The position numbers and the translations under genes were made by a program. A stretch of 64,000 nucleotides of DNA, from contig NZ_AP022848.1 of assembly GCF_011764485.1 (NCBI RefSeq), positions 62,001 through 126,000 on the forward strand, in the 5' to 3' direction. The notes beneath the pieces are model-generated. The model did not search any database and had not been told where the DNA came from. It saw nothing but the letters and a program-made list of their open reading frames with translations. Origin of the DNA: Bosea sp. ANAM02 (GTDB lineage Bacteria; Pseudomonadota; Alphaproteobacteria; Rhizobiales; Beijerinckiaceae). Shown here in pieces: positions 40,417 through 48,876 of the stretch (the stretch's first letter is position 1; the number at the start of each line of letters is the position of its first letter).

Positions 40417-40842
40417 TCAGGCTTCCGCATCGTCATCCGAGCCGCCGGCGACGATCTGGCGACCCAGAATCGCGCCCAGCACGACGATGCCGCCGGCAGC
40501 CGCCATGCGCCAGCTCAGGCGCGAGCCGATGAGCTTCGCGGCCAGCGGCGCGGCCGCGAGCGCCGCCGTCGCGGCCGGGCGCGGCGGCCGACGGCGGTTC
40601 TTGACGATGGCAGCGATCCCGAGCGCGATCAGAGACGCCAAGAAAAGGCCGCCGGCGATCCACAGGCTGGCGGCGACGGCGCCATAGCGCAGCACCAGCA
40701 CGGTATGCAGCGCATTCAGGGCGTAGCCGCCGGCGCAGAGCATCAGCAGCGCGGCAAGGCCGAACAGGCCGTAGACGGTGACATTGCGCCTTACCACTCC
40801 GGAAACTTCCGCGGTGATGAAGGATCCGATCCCCCCGAGCAT
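40417..40842 (-). CDS. Membrane protein, YqjE/phage-holin-like
   Basis: 141 residues. Two strong helices (VTVYGLFGLAALLMLCAGGY and LWIAGGLFLASLIALGIAAIV) after an N-terminal amphipathic segment, then an Ala/Arg/Pro-rich stretch and another hydrophobic segment near the C-terminus. It follows the DUF883 gene by 2 nt; the pair matches the YqjD-YqjE order of enteric bacteria, so a YqjE-like role is inferred from context. Confidence 0.7.
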   Translation of the reverse strand: MLGGIGSFITAEVSGVVRRNVTVYGLFGLAALLMLCAGGYALNALHTVLVLRYGAVAASLWIAGGLFLASLIALGIAAIVKNRRRPPRPAATAALAAAPLAAKLIGSRLSWRMAAAGGIVVLGAILGRQIVAGGSDDDAEA

Positions 40843-40844
40843 GG

Positions 40845-41204
40845 TCAGCGCGCCGACAGGAAGCCGACGAAGAGGCCGACGGCCGCCGCGATGCCGAGCG
40901 CACGCAGCGGCCGCTCGCGGATCTCGTCCTCGATCAGCTGCTGCAGCTCGGTCGCCTGCTCCTTGGCGACATCGACCATCCTGTCGGTGTCGACGCCGAC
41001 GGCGCGCAGGCGCTCACTGACGGTCGCGGCGATATCCTCGGCGCTGCGGGTCAGGGTGTCTTCCAGAGCGCTCGCCTGGCGCCTGGCGCGGGCGCCGGCC
41101 TGGCGCGCCTCCGTCGCGACATCCTCGGCACCGGCCTCGACCTCGGCCTTCGCACGTTTGGCGGCAGCGGCGGCCTGACGTTTCGCGGATGTCGTGGTGG
41201 CCAT
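40845..41204 (-). CDS. DUF883 (ElaB/YqjD) family membrane-anchored protein
   Basis: 119 residues from the ATG at 41204, preceded by AGGA. Long Ala/Lys/Glu helix, then RPLRALGIAAAVGLFVGFLSAR, the C-terminal single-helix anchor with Gly-rich motif of the ElaB/YqjD/DUF883 family. E. coli YqjD tethers ribosomes to the inner membrane in stationary phase. An EcfG-type promoter lies upstream, consistent with stationary-phase expression. Confidence 0.85.
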   Translation of the reverse strand: MATTTSAKRQAAAAAKRAKAEVEAGAEDVATEARQAGARARRQASALEDTLTRSAEDIAATVSERLRAVGVDTDRMVDVAKEQATELQQLIEDEIRERPLRALGIAAAVGLFVGFLSAR

Positions 41205-41287
41205 GGCGGTGTGATCCTGTCGCTGATGAAGGTCAGATGGTGGCGAGGAGACGCGGTCGCCGCAAGGCCCTCCGCCTTGTTTCGGCA

Positions 41288-41312
41288 AACGCATGAGCGT
41301 TGCTTCGGTTCC
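41288..41312 (-). promoter_or_regulatory. EcfG-type promoter, GGAAC-N16-CGTT
   Basis: Minus-strand GGAAC at 41312-41308 and CGTT at 41291-41288, 83 nt before the DUF883 gene. It overlaps the 3' intergenic region of the AI-2E family gene. Confidence 0.8.
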
Positions 41313-41323
41313 GGAAGCGGCCG

Positions 41324-42457
41324 TCAGGCGGCCTTCGCCTCCACGGCTTCCTCGGCCTCGGCCTTCGCCTTCTCGCGCCGATAGCGCGCGAATTCCTCTT
41401 GCGCGACCATGGCGACGATGACGATCGGCGTCGACAGCACCGCGCCGACCGGCCCCCAGAGCCAGAGCCAGAAGACGAAGGCGGTGAAGACGAGGAAGGG
41501 CGAGATCGTCAGGCGGTTGCCGACGAAGATCGGCGTGACCGCATTCCCCTCGATCAGGTGCAGGACGTAATAGGCCGTCGCCGGCCAGAAGGCCGCGACG
41601 ATCGAGGGGGCATCGAGCAGGGCGCCCGCCAGCAGCAGGACTGCCACGATGATCGGGCCGATGAAGGCGAGATAGTTGAGCAGGAAGGCGAGCGCGCCCC
41701 AGAACACCGGAAAGGGCAGGCCGGCGAGCGATGCAATCGCCGTGGTCAGCACGCCCATGCCGAAATTGATGGTGGTCACCAGCGCGAAATAGCGGGCCAC
41801 CCGGGCCTCGATCTCCTCGAAGAAGGAGCCGGCCGAGCGGCGCTCGCTCCGGCCGAGGCAGAGCCGGAGAATCCGCGCCTTGAGATGGCGACGCGTCGCC
41901 AGCCAGAAATAGATCGTCGCGACGAAGATCAGCATGCCGCCTGCCGCCGCGGAAGAGGTCAGGGCGATGTCGAAGAGCGGGTTGCCCTGGGAGACGCTGA
42001 GCTCCGCGCCCTTGCCGGTGAGCGAACCGATGCCGCGCTTGAACTCGTCCATGAAGGCGAAGACGCCGGCAAGCTTGCTCCTGAGCGCCGCCATCATCGC
42101 CGGGGCCTGGTCGCTCCAGCCGGCGACCGGCACCGCGAGAATGGCGATCGCGCCGAAGAGCAGGCCGATGAAGAGCAGCACGACCAGGGCCGCGGCCGCG
42201 TGCTGCGGCACGCGGCGACTCGCCAGCATATCGACGAGCGGGCCGAGAACCAGGCCAAAGATCACCCCCGCCACGATCGGCATGGCGATGACCTTGGTCA
42301 GCGCCAGCGAGGCCATGGCCAGAATGACGAAGATGCCGACGATGGCATAGCGGACGATGAGGTCATGCTCGGAGGGCGTGACCTCGGCGTTGTCCTCCGC
42401 CGGTTCCGGTTCCGCCATGTAGCGCGGAAACGGCCGCCAGGCCGATGAGCTGAGCAT
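41324..42457 (-). CDS. AI-2E family transporter
   Basis: 377 residues, about eight hydrophobic segments, of the AI-2E/PerM exporter-like family. Conserved parts include the C-terminal FWGALAFLLNYLAFIGPIIV and IEGNAVTPIFVGNRLTISPF. Members export small molecules or exchange Na+/H+; the substrate is not predictable. I chose the ATG at 42457 with GGGA 8 nt upstream over a TTG at 42478, because the EcfG promoter would start transcription near 42502. The C-terminal tail is acidic/basic and Ala-rich. Confidence 0.87.
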   Translation of the reverse strand: MLSSSAWRPFPRYMAEPEPAEDNAEVTPSEHDLIVRYAIVGIFVILAMASLALTKVIAMPIVAGVIFGLVLGPLVDMLASRRVPQHAAAALVVLLFIGLLFGAIAILAVPVAGWSDQAPAMMAALRSKLAGVFAFMDEFKRGIGSLTGKGAELSVSQGNPLFDIALTSSAAAGGMLIFVATIYFWLATRRHLKARILRLCLGRSERRSAGSFFEEIEARVARYFALVTTINFGMGVLTTAIASLAGLPFPVFWGALAFLLNYLAFIGPIIVAVLLLAGALLDAPSIVAAFWPATAYYVLHLIEGNAVTPIFVGNRLTISPFLVFTAFVFWLWLWGPVGAVLSTPIVIVAMVAQEEFARYRREKAKAEAEEAVEAKAA

Positions 42458-42508
42458 GTCTTCGATCCCAACGCGCAACCCGCGCCCCCCTGGCGCGTCG
42501 GAAGGATC

Positions 42509-42534
42509 AACGCCGGGAGGATCGGCCGGGTTCC
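42509..42534 (-). promoter_or_regulatory. EcfG-type promoter, GGAAC-N17-CGTT
   Basis: Minus-strand GGAAC at 42534-42530 and CGTT at 42512-42509, about 51 nt before the AI-2E family start. Confidence 0.75.
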
Positions 42535-42567
42535 AGCTACCTCATGGCCCCGATGCGACCACCACAG

Positions 42568-42682
42568 CCCTCATCCTGAGGAGCCGCATCGGCGGCGTCT
42601 CGAAGGATGTTCCCGGAGGCTCCAGTGATAACTGGAACATCCTTCGAGACGCGAGCCTTTGGCTCGCTCCTCAGGATGAGGG
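42568..42682. repeat. Nested palindromic repeat, CATCCTGAGGAGC family, copy 2
   Basis: Outer 17-bp perfect inverted repeats (42568-42584 and 42666-42682) enclose inner 17-bp perfect inverted repeats (42597-42613 and 42634-42650, GTCTCGAAGGATGTTCC and its complement). The same architecture is found at 21367-21460. It lies between polA's 3' end and the AI-2E promoter and may fold as a cruciform or long hairpin. Confidence 0.82.
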
Positions 42683-42708
42683 CTCGAAGGCGGCGCGCAG
42701 TCCAGTTC

Positions 42709-45700
42709 TCAGTGCGCCTCGTCCCAGTTGTCGGCGGCACGGGCCTCGACCGCGAGCGGCACACGAAGCTGCACGGCCGGATGCGGCGCCTCGACCATCA
42801 CCGTCTCGATGATCGGCAGGGTCTTCTCGACCTCGGCCTCCGGCACCTCGAAGACGAGCTCGTCATGGACCTGCAGGAGCATGCGGGCATTGAGGCGATT
42901 GGCGGCGAGCGCCGAGTCCATCCGGGTCATCGCCCGGCGGATGATGTCGGCAGCGGAGCCCTGGATCGGGGCGTTGATCGCCTGCCGCTCGACGAAGGCG
43001 CGCTCGGACGGGTTCTTGGAGGCGACCGCCGGGAAATGGCAGACGCGGCCGAAGATCGTGGTGACCTGGCCATGGGCGCGGACATGGGTCTTGGTCTGGT
43101 CCATGTAGTCGCGGATGCCGGGGAAGCGCTCGAAATACTTGCGGATATAGGCGCTCGCCTCTTCGCGGCCGATACCGAGCTGGTTGGCGAGGCCGAAGGC
43201 CGAGATGCCGTAGATGATGCCGAAATTGATCGCCTTGGCCCGGCGGCGAACTTCGCTCGGCATGCCCTGGACCGGCACGCCGAACATCTCGGACGCCGTC
43301 ATCGCATGGATGTCGATGCCATCGGCGAAGGCCTGCCGGAGCTGCGGAATCTCGGCGATATGGGCGAGCAGGCGCAGTTCGATCTGGCTGTAATCGGCCG
43401 AGACCAGTTTGTAGCCCTTCTCGGGCACGAAGGCCGTCCTGATCTTGCGGCCGGCCTCGGTGCGGATCGGGATGTTCTGCAGATTGGGCTCAGAGGAGGA
43501 GAGCCGGCCGGTGGTGGTCGCCGCCAGCGCATAGGAGGTGTGGACCCGGTTGGTCTCGGGATTCACATAGCCCGGCAGCGAGTCGGTATAGGTCGATTTC
43601 AACTTGGCGAGCTGGCGCCATTCCAGGATCTTCGAGGGCAGCGCATGGCCCTGCTCGGCGAGATCCTCCAGCACGCCGGCGCCGGTCGCCCATTGGCCGG
43701 TCGCGGTCTTCTTGGCGCCTTCCAGCCCCATCTTGCCGAACAGGATGTCGCCGAGCTGCTTGGGGCTGCCGATGGTGAACTTCTCGCCGGCGAGCTCGTA
43801 GATCTCGTCCTCCAGCCGCGCCAGGCCCTGCGCGAAATCGCCGGAGAGCCGGGAGAGGATCTGCCGGTCGATGGCGATGCCGCGGCGCTCCATCCTGGCG
43901 AGGACCTCGACCATCGGCCGCTCCAGCACCTCGTAGACCGCCGTCTTCTTCTCGGCGACGAGGCGCGGCTTCAGCGCGAGCCAGAGCCGGAGCGTGACGT
44001 CGGCATCCTCGGCGGCATAGTCGGTCGCCCGGTCGAGCGGCACCTTGTCGAAGGTGACCTGATTCTTGCCGGTGCCGGCGACCTGCGCATAGGGAATCGT
44101 CTCGTGGCCGAGATGCAATTCCGAGAGCTTGTCCATGCCGTGGCTGTTGCTGCCGGCATCGAGCGCATAGGAGATCAGCATCGTGTCCTCGATCGGGGAC
44201 ACGGAGAGACCATGACGCTCGAGGATGAGCAGGTCGTATTTCAGGTTCTGGCCGATCTTGAGCACGCCGGGATCGGCGAGCAGCGGCTTCAGCGCGGCGA
44301 CGGCCTGTGCCAGTGGAATCTGGTCGGCCAGCAGTCCCTCGTCGAAGAGCCCGCCATCGCCGCCGCGGTGCTGGAGCGGGATGTAGCAGGCACGGCCCGG
44401 CGCGACCGCGAGCGAGATGCCGACGAGATCGGCCTGCATCGCGTCGAGCGAATTGGTCTCGGTGTCGAGGGCGACATGACCGGTTTCATAGGCCCAGCCG
44501 ATCCAGCGTTCGAGATCGGCGAGCGTGCGCACGCATTCGTAGACGGAGCGGTCGATCTTGCCGGCGATCGCCTCGTTCTTGCGGGCAGCGGCGAGATCGG
44601 CCGGTTTCAGCCAGCCGTCTTCGCCACCTGTGGCGGCTGAAGCGGCCGCGGCAGGCGCGAGAGATGCCGCCGCCGCAATGCCGGGAGCCGCATCCTCTGC
44701 GGCATCGGCACCGGCATAGAGCGCCTTGAGCTCGGCCGCGCGCGCGCCACCAGGCGCCAGGTCAGGGTCGGCATCGACGGCGCCGACATCCGCCTCATAG
44801 GCCTCGGCGACGCGCTTGGTGATGGTGGTGAACTCCATCGCCTTGAGGAAGGCGATGAGCTTCGCCGGATCGGGCTGCTCCAGCGTCAGGTTCTCCAGCG
44901 GCGTCTCGACCTTCACGTCCTCGACGAGGCTGACGAGCTTGTGGGAGATGCGGACCTTCTCGATCACCTCGGGATTGGTCAGCGTTTCCCGGCGCTTGGG
45001 CTGCTTGATCTCGCCCGCCCGCGCCAGCAGGGTTTCGAGATCGCCGTATTCGCCGATGAGCTGGGCGGCCGTCTTGATGCCGATGCCGGGCGCGCCGGGC
45101 ACGTTGTCGGTGGCGTCGCCCGCCAGCGCCTGCACGTCGGTGACCTTGTCCGGCGTCACGCCGAAATATTCGACCACCTCGGGCTCGCCGATGCGGCGCT
45201 CGGCGCGGAAGCCGGCGCCCTTCTTCTGGTCGCCGGAGGCCGGGTCATACATCGCGACGCCCGGCTTCACGAGCTGCATCAGGTCCTTGTCGGCGGAGAC
45301 GATCAGGACGTCGGCGCCGGCCTCGCGGGCCTGTTTCGCGTAGGTCGCGATCAGGTCGTCGGCCTCGTAGACATCCTGCTCGACCGGAATGAGCCCGAAG
45401 GCCCGCACCGCCTCGCGCATCAGCGGGAATTGCGGAATGAGATCGGGCGGCGGATCGGAGCGGTTGCCCTTGTAGGCCGGGTAGATCGCCTTGCGGAACG
45501 AATTCTCCGACTTGTCGAAGACGATGGCGAGATGGGTCGGCCGGACGCCGAGCACGCCCTCGCGGACGAACTGGAACAGCTTCGTCGCGAAGAGCCGGAC
45601 GGCGCCTGACGGCAAGCCGTCCGAACGGGCATTGTATTTCCGGTCCTGGTTGATCGACTGGAAATAGGCCCGGAAAATGAAGTTCGAGCCGTCGACCAGG

Positions 45701-45753
45701 AAGAGATGGTCGCCGGGCTTGAGGGCGGGGGCGGTCGTGGCTTTGTCGCTCAT
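42709..45753 (-). CDS. polA: DNA polymerase I
   Basis: 1014 residues from the ATG at 45753 (MSDKATT). Order of domains: 5'-nuclease (about 15-310; FLVDGSNFIFRAYF, DVLIVSADKDLMQL), Ala-rich linker (about 350-410), 3'-5' exonuclease with DTETNSLDA and DAEDADV-like acids (YAAEDADVTLRLW), and polymerase (LVSADYSQIELRLLAHI, RRAKAINFGIIYGISAFGL, LLQVHDELVFEVPE). All catalytic motifs look intact, so it should have all three activities. Divergent from the nitroreductase gene. Confidence 0.97.
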   Translation of the reverse strand: MSDKATTAPALKPGDHLFLVDGSNFIFRAYFQSINQDRKYNARSDGLPSGAVRLFATKLFQFVREGVLGVRPTHLAIVFDKSENSFRKAIYPAYKGNRSDPPPDLIPQFPLMREAVRAFGLIPVEQDVYEADDLIATYAKQAREAGADVLIVSADKDLMQLVKPGVAMYDPASGDQKKGAGFRAERRIGEPEVVEYFGVTPDKVTDVQALAGDATDNVPGAPGIGIKTAAQLIGEYGDLETLLARAGEIKQPKRRETLTNPEVIEKVRISHKLVSLVEDVKVETPLENLTLEQPDPAKLIAFLKAMEFTTITKRVAEAYEADVGAVDADPDLAPGGARAAELKALYAGADAAEDAAPGIAAAASLAPAAAASAATGGEDGWLKPADLAAARKNEAIAGKIDRSVYECVRTLADLERWIGWAYETGHVALDTETNSLDAMQADLVGISLAVAPGRACYIPLQHRGGDGGLFDEGLLADQIPLAQAVAALKPLLADPGVLKIGQNLKYDLLILERHGLSVSPIEDTMLISYALDAGSNSHGMDKLSELHLGHETIPYAQVAGTGKNQVTFDKVPLDRATDYAAEDADVTLRLWLALKPRLVAEKKTAVYEVLERPMVEVLARMERRGIAIDRQILSRLSGDFAQGLARLEDEIYELAGEKFTIGSPKQLGDILFGKMGLEGAKKTATGQWATGAGVLEDLAEQGHALPSKILEWRQLAKLKSTYTDSLPGYVNPETNRVHTSYALAATTTGRLSSSEPNLQNIPIRTEAGRKIRTAFVPEKGYKLVSADYSQIELRLLAHIAEIPQLRQAFADGIDIHAMTASEMFGVPVQGMPSEVRRRAKAINFGIIYGISAFGLANQLGIGREEASAYIRKYFERFPGIRDYMDQTKTHVRAHGQVTTIFGRVCHFPAVASKNPSERAFVERQAINAPIQGSAADIIRRAMTRMDSALAANRLNARMLLQVHDELVFEVPEAEVEKTLPIIETVMVEAPHPAVQLRVPLAVEARAADNWDEAH

Positions 45754-45842
45754 GGCGCGGACCATAAGCGGGAGGACGCAACCGGTCCATTGCATCCGGA
45801 CGGCGATTCGCAGCAAGCTGGCCAAAATGCGTCAGGAGCGAA

Positions 45843-46514
45843 GTGCCCGTGAGTCCCTATGTCACCATGCCCCTCGTTTTCGAGGGTGTCCCGGAAGCGG
45901 AGATGCAGGGCCGGGCCGACGCCTTCCTCGCCCGCATGCGCAAGCGGCGCACGGTGCGCGACTTTTCGGAGAGACCGGTGCCGCGGGAATTGATCGAGAC
46001 GGCGGTGCGCGTCGCCGGCACGGCGCCGTCGGGCGCCAACCAGCAGCCCTGGAGCTTCGTCTGCATTGCCGATCCCCAGCGCAAGAAGCTGATCCGCGAG
46101 GGTGCGGAGGAGGAGGAGCGCGCCTTCTATGCCGGTCGCGCCGGCGAGGAATGGCTCGACGCCCTCGCCCATCTCGGCACCGACGACCAGAAGCCTTTCC
46201 TGGAGACAGCCCCCTGGCTGATCGCGATCTTCGCGCAGCGCTGGGGCATCGATGCCGAGGGCAACAGGATCAAGCACTATTACGTGCCGGAATCGGTTGG
46301 CATCGCCACCGGCTTCCTGATCGCGGCGCTGCACGATGCCGGCCTTGCGACGCTGACGCACACGCCGGCGCCGATGAATTTCCTCAACGAACTCTGCGGG
46401 CGGCCCGACAACGAGAAGGCGCTGATCCTGCTCGTCGTCGGCTACCCCACGGAAGATTGCCTCGTCCCTGCCATCGGCAAGAAGCCGCTGGAGGAGATCG
46501 CGACCTTCCTGTGA
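45843..46514 (+). CDS. Nitroreductase-family flavoprotein
   Basis: 223 residues, FMN-dependent fold: [33 protein letters not shown], and C-terminal VVGYPTEDC. The sequence with [10 protein letters not shown] and SGANQQPW is close in pattern to the iodotyrosine-dehalogenase-like branch, which reduces halogenated or nitroaromatic compounds, but the substrate is unknown. GGAG lies 5 nt before the GTG at 45843; an ATG at 45867 is an alternative. Confidence 0.88.
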   Translation: MPVSPYVTMPLVFEGVPEAEMQGRADAFLARMRKRRTVRDFSERPVPRELIETAVRVAGTAPSGANQQPWSFVCIADPQRKKLIREGAEEEERAFYAGRAGEEWLDALAHLGTDDQKPFLETAPWLIAIFAQRWGIDAEGNRIKHYYVPESVGIATGFLIAALHDAGLATLTHTPAPMNFLNELCGRPDNEKALILLVVGYPTEDCLVPAIGKKPLEEIATFL

Positions 46515-46518
46515 TCTC

Positions 46519-47739
46519 TCAGGGGCTGCTTGCGGCGGTGGCCGCGCGCAGCCTTTGCCGATCGATCTCATGAGGCAGGGTTGCCAGCGCGCGCTCACGA
46601 CTGTCCGCGGCGAGGTCGCGCGCCGCTTCGGCGAAGCGCGGGTTCGTCGCGATCGTCGCCAGCGTGCGCTGCAGACGCAGGGCGACCTCGATCATCGCCG
46701 CGCCGTCGCGCGCGATCGGCACGATGCAGTCCTCGAGCAGCGAGTGCGGGACGAGCATCGGCACATGAACACTGGCCACCGGCTTCGGCACGTCCTCCGG
46801 CACCGGCCGCGTCAGAAGCCGGGCCAGCGAGGCCAGCACGTCGATCGCGGTGCCGGGGTCGTTGACGGCCGGTGACAACGCGCGCGAGGCGATCTCGGAG
46901 AGGACGATCAGCCCGAAGCGCGGGTCCTGGCGGAAGGAGCGGCGGTCGCCGATGATGAAGGCGTCCCGGATGTCTTCGGCCCGCTCCTCGTCGAAGGCGC
47001 TGGCATAGGCGAGCGTTTCGCCCCTGCCGACGAAGGCGCCGGGGATGCGGGCGACGTCGATCTCGCCGCCATCCTCGCAAAGCTGTGCCAAGGCCGCGAT
47101 ATCGACATGCTGGAGATAGCCGGTCCGATCCGCCGTGATCGCGCGGGCGCCGGCCGGCGGTGCGCGGCCGGGCTGCGCGCCCATCGTCCGGGAGACGGCA
47201 TAGTCGTCCAATGCCTCGGCAGCGGCGGCTGCGACGCGATCGATCGTCTCGTTCATCCGGCCGAGCCGCGACAGCGCGTCGATCCAGCCGACGAAGGTCG
47301 CCACCACCACGGCGACGACCAGCAACGTCACGAGGAAGAGCAGCAAGCGCCCGCTGGAGCCGTAAAGGCCGGTGCTCAGCGCGATGATGCCGGCGAGGCT
47401 GAACAGGAACGCCCCGATGAAGGTCGCCAGAGCGTTCTGCGCACCGGTATCGGCCTGCAGGAGATAGGTCGCGCGCGGCGTCGCCGAACTCGCCGCCGCG
47501 CCATAGGCGGACACCATCGTCGACAGCGAGAAGATCGCAACCGTCAGCATCGACGATGCCAGGATGCCCAGCACCTTGTCGACCGCATCCGCACCGATTT
47601 TGGCCGATACGTCCTCCGGCACCAGCGGCGCCGCGACGATCGATGCGAGCGCGCTGGCGATACCCAGAAGCGCGAAGAGCGCCGCCCTCACCCAGAGGCG
47701 CTCCGAAAGCTGTTTCAGGACCCAACGCAGGCGTGTCAA
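46519..47739 (-). CDS. DUF2254 membrane protein
   Basis: 406 residues. Four hydrophobic segments in residues 15-160 (VRAALFALLGIASALASIVA, GIIALSTGLY, LLLFLVTLLVVAVVVATFVG) and a soluble C-terminal region with GYLQHVDIAALAQLCEDGGE and SRALSPAVNDPGTAIDVLAS, typical of DUF2254. Function unknown; a channel-like role has been suggested for the fold only. It faces the nitroreductase tail-to-tail 4 nt away. Confidence 0.88.
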   Translation of the reverse strand: MTRLRWVLKQLSERLWVRAALFALLGIASALASIVAAPLVPEDVSAKIGADAVDKVLGILASSMLTVAIFSLSTMVSAYGAAASSATPRATYLLQADTGAQNALATFIGAFLFSLAGIIALSTGLYGSSGRLLLFLVTLLVVAVVVATFVGWIDALSRLGRMNETIDRVAAAAAEALDDYAVSRTMGAQPGRAPPAGARAITADRTGYLQHVDIAALAQLCEDGGEIDVARIPGAFVGRGETLAYASAFDEERAEDIRDAFIIGDRRSFRQDPRFGLIVLSEIASRALSPAVNDPGTAIDVLASLARLLTRPVPEDVPKPVASVHVPMLVPHSLLEDCIVPIARDGAAMIEVALRLQRTLATIATNPRFAEAARDLAADSRERALATLPHEIDRQRLRAATAASSP

Positions 47740-47798
47740 CGCGCTCTCCCCTCGGCACGGCTACAACATGGCCGGTGCCGAAGCGGTTCCGCAATCGC

Positions 47799-48737
47799 TC
47801 AGGCCGTGATCCTGTCGATCTCGGCGAGGTCTTCCGCGCTCAGCGCCCAGTCGGCCGCCTTGACATTGGCCGCAACCTGTTCCGGCTTCGTCGCGCCTGC
47901 GATGACGCTGGAGACCACGGGCTGCGCCGCCAGCCAGGAGAAGGCGAGCTCGACGAGCGTGTGGCCGTGCTGCTCGGCGAAGGCGGTCAGGCCCTCGATG
48001 CGGCGCCAGTTATCCGCGCTGAAGATCTCATCGGCGCGCTGCGGCAGCTTGGTCAGGCGCGCACCTTCCGGCATTGCCGCTCCGCGCTTGTACTTGCCGG
48101 TGAGCGCGCCATTGGCGAGCGGGAAATAGGGCAGCAGACCCATGCCGTAATGGGCGATGGCGGGGATCAGGTCCTTCTCGGCGCCGCGCTTCAGCAGGCT
48201 GTACTCGTCCTGCGCCGAGGCGAAGCCGGGAATGCCGAGATCGCGCGCCGTCCACTGGGCATCGGCGACCTGCCAGGCGACGACGTTGGAGCAGCCGATA
48301 TAGCGGACCTTGCCCTGGCGGACGAGGTCGTCCATCGCGCGCAAGGTCTCCTCGATCGGGGTCAGCGGGTCGGGCCGGTGAAGCTGGTAGAGATCGAGCC
48401 AGTCGGTCTTGAGGCGCCGCAGCGAATCCTCGACCGCGTTCATGATGTAGCGGCGCGAGCCGCCCTTCTTCACGCCCTCGGCATCCATGTCCATGCCGAA
48501 CTTGCTGGCGAGCACGATCTGCTTGCGGCGCGCGCCCAGCACCTCGCCGAGCGCCGTCTCGGAACCGCCGCGCTCGCCATAGATGTCGGCGGTGTCGAAC
48601 AGGGTGATGCCATGCTCGATCGCGGCATCGACGACCTTGCGGGTCGCGTCGAGGTCGATGCGGCCGCCGAAATTGTTGCAGCCCAGCCCGACGAGCGAGA
48701 CTCGCAGGCCCGAGCGGCCGAGATTGCGGAATTGCAT
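47799..48737 (-). CDS. Aldo/keto reductase
   Basis: 312 residues from the ATG at 48737, preceded by AAGGA. (beta/alpha)8 barrel with LFDTADIYGERGGSETALGE (catalytic Asp and Tyr), WLDLYQLHRPDPLTPIEETL, and SVIAGATKPEQVAANVKAAD for NADPH binding. Resembles YajO/YccK-type oxidoreductases acting on aldehydes or quinone-like substrates; the physiological substrate is unclear. Confidence 0.93.
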   Translation of the reverse strand: MQFRNLGRSGLRVSLVGLGCNNFGGRIDLDATRKVVDAAIEHGITLFDTADIYGERGGSETALGEVLGARRKQIVLASKFGMDMDAEGVKKGGSRRYIMNAVEDSLRRLKTDWLDLYQLHRPDPLTPIEETLRAMDDLVRQGKVRYIGCSNVVAWQVADAQWTARDLGIPGFASAQDEYSLLKRGAEKDLIPAIAHYGMGLLPYFPLANGALTGKYKRGAAMPEGARLTKLPQRADEIFSADNWRRIEGLTAFAEQHGHTLVELAFSWLAAQPVVSSVIAGATKPEQVAANVKAADWALSAEDLAEIDRITA

Positions 48738-48846
48738 GGTGATGATCCTTCCCCTGAGAGGCGGCAGAGGATCAGAGCGAGCGGGCAAGGGCAATCGCCC
48801 GGCATGTCATCCGCGGGCTGCGCTGGGCGCAGACCCCTAAACGAAA

Positions 48847-48870
48847 ATGCCCGGGCGCGCGCCCGGGCAT
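48847..48870 (-). terminator. Terminator hairpin after typA
   Basis: The perfect 24-bp palindrome ATGCCCGGGCGC/GCGCCCGGGCAT is followed on the minus strand by TTTTCGTTT, 7 nt past the typA stop. Likely rho-independent terminator. Confidence 0.85.
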
Positions 48871-48876
48871 CTGAAC

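Noticed and set aside
42607..44640. 677-codon plus-strand frame opposite polA
   Set aside because: polA covers the region with all catalytic motifs; the antisense frame has none.
47765..47790. GGAAC-N17-TGTT upstream of the DUF2254 gene as another EcfG promoter
   Set aside because: The -10 word deviates and the spacing is one base longer than in the nepR promoter that shares TGTT; not listed as supported.
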